64,000 nucleotides of DNA. Source: Larus michahellis. Taxonomy: Eukaryota > Chordata > Aves > Charadriiformes > Laridae. This document shows positions 23,501-35,019 of this stretch, piece by piece. The position numbers and the translations under genes were made by a program. Position 1 is the stretch's first letter. The number at the start of each line of letters is the position of its first letter. A model generated the notes under the pieces. It ran no database searches and was not told the origin of the DNA. It saw only the letters and a list, made by a program, of their open reading frames with translations. Location: contig NC_133897.1 of the NCBI RefSeq assembly GCF_964199755.1, positions 122,776,125 to 122,840,124 on the forward strand. Direction: 5' to 3'.

Positions 23501-25575
23501 AAAACAGAGCTTCAACTGAAGATAACCCCCAAAATGAAGTGGTTTGTCTGGACTCCAGGGCACAGGAGCTGAGGATGCAATACTTACCTGGGACGCACCG
23601 ATCTGGGGTGCACCTGTCCCTTGCAGACACTGTTGAGTTTCAACACCATCACCCTTTCCTCCTCGCACCTTGCAGTGATTGCCCTACCTGTGTGAATGTC
23701 CATATGTCAGTAACCACTTCAATGTGAAACAAAAATCCCAACGTAGACAGAAATATCTATTTTATCATTCAGAAAGAACAGCATCTATTTATTTCGGTTA
23801 TCTCTACCAGTAGGTGTCATGATACAGCAACCTGTGAAAATTCTTGGCGCGGTAGGAGATAAAGTGGTTAAATGAACACTAATAATTATGGACTTTCATT
23901 TAAATAATTGGATGTCAGTGGTTAAAGGGTGGTTAATTTTGCTAGATGCTGCCACCCAGACATTAATCTCCTTGTTTTGGATGCGCCGCAAAGGAAAACC
24001 TCTGTCACTGCCCAAAAATTTTCTTTTTGATGCCTGTGTAATACCCCCGTTTCCCTTGTTCCGGGAATGGTACCTGCCCCTCAGTGGGACACACTAATAA
24101 CGGGGTGGGTAAGTGACTGAGCAGTGACATCCTCTGAAGAAATTAATGATAACCTCTCCTTTGAAGAAGGAGATTCAAAACGAATGCCACACACATTTGC
24201 TACATCTAAGAGCAGCCCACTTAGGTGTTTTTGTCACACATCAAAGCACACGCACAGCCTTGTCTGTTTTTGTGATGATCCTGGTTTCACCCTTCTGGGG
24301 GAAAAAAAAAAAGCAAAAAAAAAAGCTGTCTAGTCTGACAAATTAATTAAAAGTAATGGTAATATGTCAGATGATAGATGATAGTCAATCAGGTGCCTGG
24401 GCTAACTACGACCATCCCTGTCCAGTGATGCTGCTGCGTCCTGCTGAATCTGCAGTTAGAAATGCGTACGCATCAGAACAAAGTATGGCTATAACTGCGT
24501 GTCACACTTTTTCCCTGCTCTTCCCTCCTGCTAGGAGGATGACGAAACATAAAAATACTTTAAATAAGCGAGAAAGAATGCCATATGAATACCCACGTTC
24601 CAGAGTGGGGTAAATGACCAGGGAGTGGGGGAAACGTTTTAGCGCAGGCACACCTGTATTCACGGAGGTGAGCTGCTGCCAGTCAGTGTGGCACCTGCTT
24701 TCTCTCCCCTCCCCCAGACCAAGCCTGCCGAGCATCGGGCACTCTCGGCTCTCAGGGACGTCTGCGCGAGCTGAGGGTATGCATGATGGGTACGGTGTTT
24801 AGTTTTCAAGTCTTTGCCTGTACGGATGTGTTGCAATTTAAGAGGAATAAAGTAGCGATGTTTTTAAGTTTGATGTGATTGCTGGCCTTATGACTTCTCC
24901 TGAATATGTCTCCTGCTTCCATTGAAAGTATCTCTTTTGACTTCGGGTTTTTTTCTTTTTTTTTTTTTAATTATCTTTGCTTTTTAAAGATTGTCGTTGA
25001 AAAAACCCAAACCCACCACATTACATGAAAGGGCCTATTACTGTTCAGTGAGGGAAGAAAAAGTGGAGTGTAATATCTTATTAGAAATGTATAAACCCTC
25101 CTTTGTCTACCTTTGCTTCATGTTCTCAACAAAGTTCTTTCTTGGAGCTCCAGGGATCTTGTAAATCCATTCTAGATATTTTTAATGTTTTTTGCAACCA
25201 TATTTTGAAGCTACTCCTGTGTTTTTAAGGCATTTGTGTTTACAACTGAATTTCTAGATTCTTAAAGAGTAAATATGAGCAAATAAATGGAGTCTCATTA
25301 AATGGATTCCTCAGGACAGATGCAAGCAAAAATATTTAAGAATATGCATTTCCTTCTGGTGACAACCCAACCCTACAAACTCAGCAAAGAAGCCAAACGA
25401 CAGTGTCAAATACAGCATGAGGTTAAGAAGGCACCATGGAAGTGTACGGGGTTAACCACGAGGAGCCCATGAGTGACCTCTAGTCAGGCAAGACTTGATG
25501 GAGCTCTTTAGCTCAAACTCACCAAGTACCCACCCAGAAACCCTTCTGCACCTCTGACTTGGAGGGGCTGATCGC

Positions 25576-25597
25576 CCAACTCTCACTTGAGAGTTGG
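25576..25597. repeat. perfect 10-bp inverted repeat with 2-nt loop
   Basis: CCAACTCTCA and TGAGAGTTGG are exact complements separated by CT. It is not followed by a T-run and has no evident role. Confidence 0.8.
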
Positions 25598-27546
25598 ATG
25601 TAACACAACATTGCCATAAGCCCTGCCATCGGCAGAACAGAATCCAAACTGCTTAATTGTTAATAAAACTCCTTTAGTTTGACAAGTGTGGGTTTTACAC
25701 AGCACACCTCCACCATGTCATATTGTCATTCTTGAAGGAAATGAGGCGAGATCACTACGTTATTTTGGTATCTCAAAATACTTTGGGGAGAAGTCCGGTC
25801 TCTTTCGAATTCCTGCCATGAATACATGTGCTTTAAATACACTTTGAGAAAAGAGAAGGCAGTGGCACAGGAGGCAGTCTTGGCAATACTTACCTTAAAT
25901 TCTATTCTTAATTAGCCAGATGCTTCTCAAACAGAGAGAAAAGCAGTTACCCTCTCCCGGAGACCTTTCCAGACACTGATTTTCAAAACCGCTGCTGCTC
26001 AGCAGCTTGCAAAAACATAGGCCTGGCTGTTTGGTGCCAGACCGGGCTAATTTTTCACTTCTATGTACTTTGGCCTCAGTTTCAGAGCAATATTCTCACA
26101 TAAAACAACAGTGAAATATTCACGAGGAGAAGCTACCGCAGTGTACCTGCTTGTCACGAATTACAACCACTTCAGAGCAGCAGTTTACCATTTATCAGTG
26201 TTCACACTCAGTCTACTACTCAGCAACTCAATTTTACAAGTGAATGTTAGCGAATTAGCTAGCAGGTTTCAGTGGATGAACACAGAGTCTCTGGCAGCCA
26301 AACCAACTGCTTACCCTTTTTTGAATTGGATTTAATTTTGAATTACTCAGTCAGTAATGAAAGAGCTTTTTACCCTCACCTTAGAGCTGTCAGCTTTCTA
26401 GAAAGCAACTTATAGTCAGAGTATTTGGTACAGGCCTCCCAGCTCAGCTGTGATCGCTGGAAGAACTATTATAATCAGAGACATGTAATCAGCTCTGCAC
26501 TTCATCCCGGTAAATGATGTGATTGTTTTCGCTGAATGTCTTTCTTACTGTTTTAGTTGCCGTTAACAATTGAAATGGCACCTCGTCATAAGGGCACCCT
26601 GGTCATGAGGTTTGCCAAAGACTGAACTGGGTAAAGCTGTGGCTTAGCTGAGTGCTTGTCATTTTTATAAAGATTTTCTAAACTCTTAGCCTGAGAGCTG
26701 CTCTCTGTTCAACAAGTGCCACCCCTTTTCCCATTCAAGACCGGCCCCGATAGCTGTTATTCGCTGCCTGGGAAAGGACCTGCAACGTTTCAACTGCAGG
26801 TAAGTCTTTCTCATAGTTCACTAATATAAATTTAGTGAAAAAAATGTTGACAAGTAGAGTAAACTCCCCACTCAAAAGGTGTCGAGCTGAGTCTTGACTC
26901 AAGTAACTTAAGACAAGCGGATCTGGATCGGTAGAGTCCTTTCAGGGCTTGGTGGTATCTAATGCCTGGTGATTTCCTTCATTGTATTGTGTGATTCACA
27001 CTGTATTACCATAACAATGACATCCTCTTATTGGTGGGGAGCAATAGAAGGCTAATAAGAAATCAGTATCCCTGTTAGTATTCTCATTTTCCCCTACAGA
27101 AGAAAAGAAGAAAGTGGCCTTTTATAGTGAGTAGGATGGGCAGATGGCCCTTTTTAAGCAATGAAAATTAATTTTCACTTTTTTACATCAAAAAAAATGT
27201 ACCATCTAGGATGATGTACAGAGTGACAGCTAATAACCGCATTTCTCTCTCAATTTCTTGACAATGGAATTCTCTTTCAAGTGCTAAAATACCAGTACAA
27301 AGTCCTAGTGGCAGCAGTATAGGAAACTGTGCCACTGGAAGGTTTTCTGAAATATTACTGAAACATACCCAAACTGCCCACCGTAACTCAGTGATCGCAT
27401 TTCACAGAGATTTTCCACCAAATTTTCAGCCCAATAATATAGGGAATGGAACGACCAGCTAAGAAGCCATTGGGAATGAGAGCTTTTGTACAGCATCATA
27501 CAGTAATCATAACAGCATGCTCCTATGCATACTGTAGTAACGGGTC

Positions 27547-28370
27547 AAGATATTGATACCTCTGGGGTGCCATCCAGAGGGACCTTGACAGGCTGGAGAA
27601 GTGGGCCAAAGCTCATGAAGTTCAACAAGGGCAACTGCAAGGTCCTGCATCTGGGCTGGGGCAACCCCCAAATCAGCGCAGACTGGGGGATGAACAGATT
27701 GAGAGCAGAGAAGGACTTGGGGATACTGGTGGTGAGAAATTTGACAAGAGCCAGCAATGTGCAATCGCAGCCCAGAAAGCCAACCGCATCCTGGGCTGCA
27801 TCAAAAGCAGCGTGGCCAGCAGGTCGAGGGAGGTGATTCTACCCCTCTACTCCACTCTCATGAGACCTCACCTGGAGTACTGCATCCAGCTCTGGAGTCC
27901 TCAGCACAGGAAAGACATGGACCCATTGGAGTGGGTCCAGAGGAGGGCCACAAAAATGATCAGAGCACCTCTCCTATGAGGACAGGCCAAGAGAGTTGGG
28001 GTTGTTCAGCCTGGAGAAGACAAGGCTCCAGGGAGACCTTAATGCAGCCTTGCAACATATAAGAGAGGCAGAAAGAGACTTTTTAACCAGGGTCTGTAGT
28101 GACGGGGCAAGGGGCAATGGTTTTAAACTGAAAGAGGGTAAATTTAGATTGGATTTAAGGAAGAAAACTTTTATGATGCAGTTGGTGAGACAGTAGAAGA
28201 GGTTGTCCAGGGAAGTTGTGGATGCCCCACCTTTGGAAGTGTTCAGGGCCAGGCTGGATGGGGCTCTGAGCAACCTGGTCTAGCGAAAGATGTTCCCACT
28301 CATGGCAGGGCGGGTTGAACTAGATGATCTTTGAGGGTCCCTTCCAACTCAAACCATTCTATGATTCTAC
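27547..28370 (+). mobile_element. CR1 LINE, 5'-truncated, frameshifted
   Basis: About 820 nt covering the end of the CR1 reverse-transcriptase ORF and the 3' UTR. The ORF is recognisable in pieces in different frames: GWRSGPKLMKFNKGNCKVLH, then EKDLGILV, SQPRKPTASWAASKAAW and RPHLEYC-like remains. Small indels have broken it. The 3' UTR carries GGTTGTCCAGGGAAGTTGTG, the AGGCTGGATGGGGCTCTGAG block and a single ATTCTATG-type end. It is older than the 19.2 kb copy and belongs with the 45.1 kb fragment in 3' UTR sequence. Confidence 0.95.
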
Positions 28371-29990
28371 CAGATATAAAAGATTTGGTGTTCAAACCAC
28401 TAAGCTTTAGTTAATAACCATGTGGTAGTTTTCTAATTGCAAGTGATTTCAAGCCCTTCATCAGCAATGTTTGCAAGGTAATGGAGTGCCACAAGACTTG
28501 GCAAGGAGAATAGATGTGGTGTGCCACCTTCTTTGACACCCTTGTCCAAATAAAAGGGGTGACCTCCACGGTGAGGGTTTCCCCACACAGCAGAAGAAAT
28601 CTGGACTCCATACACTGCAAACAATCACTATTAACAATATTTTTTTTAAAAGAAGCAAACATATGATTTTGTAATTTAGCACTGAGTTTATTAAAGTTTT
28701 CCAAATGTGGACCTCAAATGTATGCTGGATATTAGAGGTTTATATTAAAGCTATAATTTTATTTTTTGGTTTTACTTTATAGTTCATTGTTTGCATTGAA
28801 AAGAAAAAAAATAAGATTGGACAAAGACATTAAAAAAATGTAGCCTATGCCTCTAATTATTAGAGAACATATCTGCAAGTTAAGCATCCCTTGTAGCTTG
28901 TAATTTTCAAATATCAGGGGCAGCAAGTGAACGCTGATAAGGGGGCCTGCTGGCGAGGGCAGTAAGGGCTTTTCTCAGCTCGAAGCCATATCTCCACAGA
29001 GCAAATCCTTCCCTCCCTGCTACAGAATATGAGGGGAAATAAATAGGTCAAGCTTGTGGTGCTAAAGCACTCAGAGTTTGCAACCACAAATAAAATTAAT
29101 TTGAAACAGTTCAACAGAGACATGTTTGAAAAATTAATAATACTTATCCTTGCTATTTTTCCGTTTTTTTAGCACTTTTCCTGCTGTGTTTCACTGTGTT
29201 AAGACTGAGTGTAAAAACCAAACCAGCACCAAGAACTGATTAGCAACCCTACAATAACAAAACAGCAGCCTTGCAGGAAAAAATTACCTGATTCAAGTTT
29301 CCAAGGGAGCATTAGGAAGAACTTAGCAAAATTATTTTCTAGAAAACCTTGAAAATTCGGCAACACTGTTTCTTTTTATTTACCTACTGTGATCTACTCC
29401 CCTGTTGCCCAGACTCTGAGGGAAAATGAGGACAATCCTATCTATGTGCGATTTTTTTGGTAGACTGGATCCTTCTCCCAGCTCTCCTTACACCATAATT
29501 TAATAGTTGGCTTACCACAGCAAAGGTGTACTTACAAAACAAATTATATATATATAGTCACAATAATTAGAACTCTTTTCCATTGTGTTTCCAGACATTA
29601 TTAGAAAAGGGAACAAAAAAATTTGCATAAAATATCTTTCTCCACACTTGGAGAAATTGACTGAATTAGGTGGCACGACATAGACTTTCCATTCATGAAG
29701 CAGTTATTAATTTTACAGCCTTTCCAGCTCTTTTGTGCTCCTTTTTTTTTCAGTGGTGAAAAAGAGATTTAAGCAGGTTATTTGGGTTGGAGTATATAAA
29801 AAAAACATTTCTGCACCCTCTCCTCCCACATCTGATCCAGTCCAGAGGACAGCTTAGCAGAAAAAGAGAGTCCTATTTTTGGACTTCACGTATTTCACTT
29901 GGCACATCTGGAGTGTGGTTGCTTTACTGGGGCAGGACGTTGGAAAGGAGTCAGCAGACCTGGCTCAGGCTTTCACAGATGACATGGCCT
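28371..29990. other. intergenic, unique, AT-rich
   Basis: AT-rich sequence without recognised genes or repeats apart from TA-rich microsatellite-like sequence at about 29546-29557. The right end may include further decayed U3 sequence of the LTR that follows. Confidence 0.55.
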
Positions 29991-30293
29991 CAAGCAACTC
30001 ATTTTTTTCAAACCATATAACATCATTCTTGGCAACAGAATGTGGGGGGAATTGGGGTGGGGTATGTCCCCAAAGTCACTGTTGCTCGGGGACCGGCTGG
30101 GTATTGGTCTGCTGGTGGGAGATGGTGATGCTTTTGCATCAATTTTTCTTTTTTCATTCTTCACTTATTAAACTTGACCCACTTTTTATTCTCGCTTTTG
30201 CCTGTCCGATTCTCTCCCTGTGCCACTGTGGGGAGTGAGCAAGTGACAGGGTGGGGGCTTCTCTGCCAGCCAGGGACAACCCACCACAGCCTC
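29991..30293 (+). mobile_element. decayed endogenous-retrovirus LTR (3' part)
   Basis: The segment follows, in order, an avian ERV LTR I recognise. It has a CCATATAACATCAT block, GGGGGGAATTGGGGTGGGG, GCTCGGGGACCGGCTGGGTA, then TGGTCTGCTGGTGGGAGATG and a T-rich stretch. Next come TATTAAACTTGACCC (poly(A)-region relic), CCGATTCTCTCCCTGTGCCA, CTGTGGGGAGTGAGCAAGTG and the end CCACCACA. No internal viral genes or second LTR are seen, so it is probably a solo LTR. Many substitutions and a missing clear 5' end mark it as old. This LTR type is, as I remember it, commoner in Neoaves than in chicken. Confidence 0.72.
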
Positions 30294-30443
30294 AAACTGC
30301 TGTAGGCCATGGACATGCCTTTAGAGAGCACTGCTATATGCTTACTCTATTCTTCCATCCTGCTGTATCTGTTTTATTTAGTATCAGTGACAGAATAAAA
30401 GGCTGTGAAGAATTGCTCTTGTCCAGTACAGCCATTTTATATT
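30294..30443. other. intergenic spacer
   Basis: Short unique sequence between the LTR relic and the small CR1 relic; nothing recognised. Confidence 0.6.
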
Positions 30444-30506
30444 ACCATAGAAGCATAAAATCATTTACGTTGGAAAAAACCTTTAAGATTATCAAGTCCA
30501 ACCGTT
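30444..30506 (-). mobile_element. very short CR1 3'-end relic (reverse orientation)
   Basis: The plus strand reads AAAATCATTTACGTTGGAAA, then CCTTTAAGATTATCAAGTCC and AACCGTT. This is the reverse complement of the last 60 or so bases of a common avian CR1 3' end, with a few substitutions. The element is minus-oriented and extremely 5'-truncated. Confidence 0.8.
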
Positions 30507-31028
30507 AAAAAAAGTATTCTTACATACTTAGTCCAGCAACTATCTGCGTGGCATGGCTTGATTTTTGTCATTATTTCACTATTCTTTTTCATGTACTGGT
30601 AACTGTTTTTCAATAGTAGTTAGAGTCAGGGGTAGGTCCTGACTACAGGATCTATTGAGATCAGCTTCTCTTTATATAGAAAAATGTGCATCGTCCTTAC
30701 AAATGCCTCACAAGCCACTCAAAGCCAAATTCAGAGGAGCTTTAACAAATTTATGGGAAGTTTTTAATACAATGCTAGGAACACGAGAGAAATGAAATTG
30801 TTCCTTTTTTCAATGGAGTTTTACCAACAAAACTTACCTCCACTTAAACTGTATTCAACAGGAACTCAGGTCATTACAGCAAGAAGATACAATCCCTTCA
30901 GTATAACTCTGTTTTCCAATTAGATTTACAGCTATGGTCACGTACACGTTCATCTGCTTTTCCTCATTCAGAAAATTCATTCTCCATTCAAGGGTGGGCA
31001 GCTTTTGAACTGTCAAATACTTGCTTAC

Positions 31029-31174
31029 CTCTGAATTGTCTTTCTGTAGCTGTTGATACTCATCATGGCTGATATGGTGGCGTTCTCCTTCGATGACAGG
31101 CAGCAAGGTGCTAATCTGGATAAAAAATTTTGACTCCAGATCTCTTTTTGTGTGTTCTGACTCCAGTTTTCCAG
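31029..31174 (-). other. exon-like open segment, 146 nt, unidentified
   Basis: On the minus strand an AG acceptor (GCTTTCGATGTCAG ending at 31175) precedes 146 nt that are open in one frame, and CAGAG|GTAAGC forms a good donor. The 48-codon peptide (GKLESEHTKRDLESK then FFIQISTLLPVIEGE and so on) is hydrophilic and coiled-coil-like. The frame stays open through the donor to a stop at about 30855, for some 107 codons from the acceptor. The polypyrimidine tract is only moderate. It starts in phase 1, like NOL4's exon junction, but lies past the NOL4 terminal exon, so use by NOL4 would need read-through. It could be an exon of an unknown transcript or chance. Confidence 0.22.
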
Positions 31175-31484
31175 CTGACATCGAAAGCAGTAAACAAATC
31201 TGGTTACGCGTTAAACTGGTCAGATTGTCTGCTCCCACAACCTAAGGTTGCATCTAAAGCTCTTACTCACAGTTGTAAATGAAAATGAAACCTATCCTGG
31301 AATTCAAGGAGAGAAGAGAAAAGAATGGATAAGTTACTTGTCTTCCCAGTGTGGATGTAACCCTAAAGAGACTCAACCCACTGAGACCACAGTCATGTTT
31401 GGTACTTAACCCTGGATGGGAATTTAGGGATATTATACGACATTCTCCCACCATCCGTCCCTTTCCGTCAGCACCCTGAAGACT

Positions 31485-31518
31485 CAAGGAAACTCTAGGA
31501 AACTCTCAAGGAAACTCC
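31485..31518. repeat. short tandem repeat of a GGAAACTC unit, three copies
   Basis: Three imperfect copies of (CAA/TA)GGAAACTC(T/C) in 34 bp, indicating local slippage. Confidence 0.8.
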
Positions 31519-33279
31519 AGGATAGTTGGGAAGACGTGAGGCGGTCTCAAGGACCTGCCCATCTGCACTACTGAAGTTCTGTAGTGAGACATCCATGAGC
31601 TTGAAGTAATAGTTTAATGGAGGTAATTGATATAAGGACAACACTTTTCTGAAGGCAGCCTTACCCTAACAGCAATAATTAGGCTGAGGTGATCAGGCAT
31701 TGATTACAGAAGATACGGATAAGAGAAAGAAATAACTCTGCAGTTATTTCTGGATACCTGACTCAGTCTATAGTTGGAGCAAGATCTTCTCCACTTGGAC
31801 TTCCTTAGGAGGTTGAAAGCAGGCAGAGAGTAGGTGGCTCTGACACCTATACTGCATCCAAGAGGGCAAATCTAATTGTGTTGCTTGGATCTAGATTTGC
31901 ACACACAGAAGTGAACTGAGATTTATGACCTCTCCTTCACAGGATGGGTCTGAATTTCAGTACCCTCTTCAAAGAAGAGAAAGTTAAAACTATAGTTAAA
32001 TCTCTGATTGTTCCAAAGAAGACTTGAAAAAAGCCAGTACTTAGAGGTGGAAACAGCTATAAGGACCCCATCAGTCTGCTGGAATTTGGCACAGATAAAC
32101 CACTTGAGGACTGAAAACTAAGCATCTGTACGAGCCTTTAGAGAAGAACATCAACCCTCCTACAATTGAAGAAGGCCCTAAATATTTCAGAGAAGGCAGC
32201 CAGAAGAAGAGGATGTGTGTGCTGTGGAAGACATCCCTGGAGAACTATCAAAGTAGGCTGGGGGTGGAGCAGGTAAAAGGGGAGACTAGCCATAGGCCTT
32301 GAAGGTCATATGGTGGCCCCCAGCTTTCCTACTTCTCCCTCAAGAGAAGGAGCAATTAGGGGAGAGGAAAGAGGAGTCAGAGGGTAGAACACCGAAGTAA
32401 ATCTCTTACCTCCTCATCCTCTAGCCTCTTGTCCTAATCTGGATTTAGCAAGACAGCTGCCCAGCTAAGAAGCATTCCCGGCTGGAAAACAGCATCTTAG
32501 ACAAACTGCTGGCTGCTGCTTAGTTGACAGTTCGAGGCACACTGCCCTGCACAACAGGAGTAAGGAAACTTTGAAACCTAGGCAGAGCTGTCACTCTTCT
32601 CCTCTGTGGAAAACCTATGCCAGAGCTTTTCTTTGGATGAGGCCAAGATAGTGACCTGGCACAAGGTATCTGCTTCATCCCTTCCTGGCACGCAAGAGAC
32701 AGAAGCAGCTGTAGATGTTTTAAAGTTGAAGAGACAGAAAGGCACTTGGTTCCTAACCAACTTTTGAATGCCTGGTGAGACAAAGGCCGAGGAAACCACA
32801 CATCTACGGTAGAGACAAGCTATAGGCTTTCACGGGCATGGTGAGAAGATGTTGAAAGCAAATGCATCTCTCAAGTGATGGGTAGCAACTAGTAAGAATT
32901 TGCAACAATGTTCTCATATCCAAGACCAAGTGCCTTTAAAAAGATATCCAATAAATTTTTAAGAATAAACGTAGCATGGCAAAATGGTGTTGCCTCCAGC
33001 CAACTTAAAATTATAAAATACTAGTGACTCAGATCTCATGATTTATGGACCACCCGCTTCTGCTCTTATTGAGGACATTCTTCATTAATACAAAGATCCA
33101 GCCAGATCAGCCTACTGGGTTTACTCGATAATTTTGAGAAAAGAGGTTTGGGTGTCTGCATGAACTGGACTGGAAGGCCCTTTTTGCTGTTCAAAGACAA
33201 TAATATTTATAGCTTTAAATGCTCTGTCAATTTAAATGTTATAATGTTTCACAATCATGTATTTAAACACAGAAATCTG

Positions 33280-33285
33280 TTTATT
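33280..33285 (-). terminator. candidate distal NOL4 poly(A) signal AATAAA
   Basis: AATAAA on the minus strand in the context GTAAATAAACAG. It is followed within 10-20 nt by the T/GT-rich stretch TTTCTGTGTTTAAA, a reasonable downstream element. Of the hexamers seen, it has the best downstream context. Confidence 0.45.
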
Positions 33286-33851
33286 TACCCAAACAAAACA
33301 GAGGAAATGATTCCAGCCCTCAGGTTTTGAATTCTCATTTAAATATGTGAACATCAGTCCACAACTTAGAGATGTTTGTGTATCTATGTACCTCCAAAAT
33401 ACTCATATTTCATAGGCTTTTTCACATTAATATTCACCAACAGTATCACAAAAGTTCTTTTTCTTTTACATAACTGTAAGCAACAGTAATTCTAGAAACA
33501 CTAGAGAAAAAAAAGCATAGCAATGTCCACAGTTACAAGAAAAAGTGCACATTACTTGGTCACAATCACAGTCATTACTTGGAAAACTATATGTAACAAG
33601 TAGATATAAAATATCACTGATGCCTTAAACTCATTGTCAAAAACGGAATTACATAAAATTTTGTACATGAAATAAGGCAAATTTAGGAATGCACAAGAAA
33701 CTTGTTATTCAACAAAAGCTAAACAACAGAACAGATAGTACAGTAAGCATAAACTAAAGTACTTTTTTCTATATACTTAAAAATAAGCCTGCCGTAGTGC
33801 ACAAAGAAAACACCATTAATGTGTAATCAATATTATAAAATAAGAAATAGA

Positions 33852-33876
33852 GGGGTTGGGAAGAGTGGGGGAGGGG
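33852..33876 (+). other. potential G-quadruplex motif
   Basis: Four G-runs (GGGG, GGG, GGGGG, GGGG) separated by loops of 2, 6 and 1 nt on the plus strand. This is the template strand for NOL4, 10 bp past the AATAAA at 33887-33892. Confidence 0.6.
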
Positions 33877-33886
33877 AAAGAAGAGT

Positions 33887-33892
33887 TTTATT
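33887..33892 (-). terminator. candidate NOL4 poly(A) signal AATAAA
   Basis: Minus-strand AATAAA in TATAATAAAACTC, about 1.1 kb past the stop. It is followed at once by a pyrimidine-rich stretch in the transcript, whose complement is a G-quadruplex-type motif at 33852-33876. Which of the candidate signals is used cannot be told from sequence. Confidence 0.45.
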
Positions 33893-34220
33893 ATAGTTGC
33901 AGCTGCATCCATTTACAGTTTTGTACAGGTTTTAGCTAGGCCTGGGAATTATACAAATCATACCAGAAGTGTCAATGACCTTCCTCCGTAAGAATTTTGT
34001 TTAAATTAAGGAAAACAAAATAAATACACACAAGAGTGCAAATTTTCAGATTGTCACTTGCAACCTCTTAACATTCATCATCTACATCCAATCACAACTA
34101 GAGGGACTTGTATAGGACAGCAGCAGTGATCATGGAGTTAGATGAGTTCACCGTTAGAAATCGATTTATCTTTTTTTTTTTTTTCTCAATGATATGTCTT
34201 TTTTAAAAAACCCTCAACTC

Positions 34221-34226
34221 TTTATT
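34221..34226 (-). terminator. candidate proximal NOL4 poly(A) signal AATAAA
   Basis: Minus-strand AATAAA in AATTAATAAAGAG, about 0.8 kb past the stop. The downstream sequence is mixed and has no clear GT-rich element nearby, so this is the weakest of the three candidates. Confidence 0.3.
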
Positions 34227-35019
34227 AATTGCTAGTAAAGCTGCAATATATTACAGAATGGAGTTGAGAATGGTATGAATGCAGGAAATGCATGCTTCCT
34301 TCGGAAGGTATTCCATAGATGACAATTTACAGTACAGGGGGGAAGAATTATCCAGCATCAAGAGTTACTCGTTGTAGAAAGAATATGAAGTTGGGTAGAA
34401 GGGCACAGTCGGGGGTTCAAGAGAGGAAGGGGGGACTTACAATAGCTCCTCAAAACATTTTCAGGACCAGTGAAAAAGTTTACCAAAGTAAAAATGAAAA
34501 ATCTTGAATGAAAACAAAAATCTTTTGTTTTGTTTTTTATAAAAATTACATTTTTTTAAAATACAAGATCCTTTTAATTGCAATTGTGCCCTGTAGCAAC
34601 AGGACATTTGGCAACGTCTTGCCATATACTGCAGCTTTAAGTCCAATGAGTCAGTATCACATTCCACTAATATTGCACTTGGATCTTGAACCATGTTTTT
34701 TTTAAAACCGTCACAGCATCTTCTGTTTCCTCCACTTGTTAGAACGAGTTAATTTCTAGCCACTTTTTCGATATTTATGCTGATACACTAAAACAAAAGC
34801 AATAGGCTGGACACAGTAAAGTACCTCGGAAATACCGGAGGTCAAAGTTCACTTGAAGCACCTTAACACATCACTTTATGGATCAAGAACAGTGTGGCGT
34901 TATGGTAATTAACTCTCCTAAAAAGACTGTGCAGTAACTGAAGTGTGTGCTCTGGGAAATCAAAATGTCATTAGTGGAAACTCTGAGATAAGACCAGGCC
35001 AGTGTGAAGGTCACATGAC

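Larger units (their letters stand above)
19995..27546. other. intergenic, unique, AT-rich
   Basis: No exon, transposon or RNA gene recognised in 7.5 kb. Small features include a 14-bp TAATTA-centred palindrome (20564-20577), a near-perfect hairpin (25576-25597), and A-runs near 23179 and 24300. Confidence 0.6.
30507..33264. other. intergenic sequence just past the NOL4 3' end
   Basis: Mostly unique sequence between the NOL4 poly(A) region and the small CR1 relic. It contains an exon-like open segment on the minus strand (31029-31174) and a short GGAAACTC-type repeat at 31485-31518. No transposon recognised. Confidence 0.55.
33265..35019 (-). other. NOL4: NOL4 3' untranslated region (left end approximate)
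   Basis: The region following the NOL4 stop is AT-rich, has no usable reading frame and contains no recognisable transposon, as expected of a long vertebrate 3' UTR. Several AATAAA hexamers occur on the minus strand (hexamers starting at 34226, 33892 and 33285), so the UTR may be about 0.8, 1.1 or 1.75 kb. Mammalian NOL4 mRNAs have, as I remember, a 3' UTR of more than a kilobase, which favours the distal signals. A run of T on the plus strand at about 34171-34184 becomes an A-run in the transcript. The extent is inferred, not observed. Confidence 0.65.
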
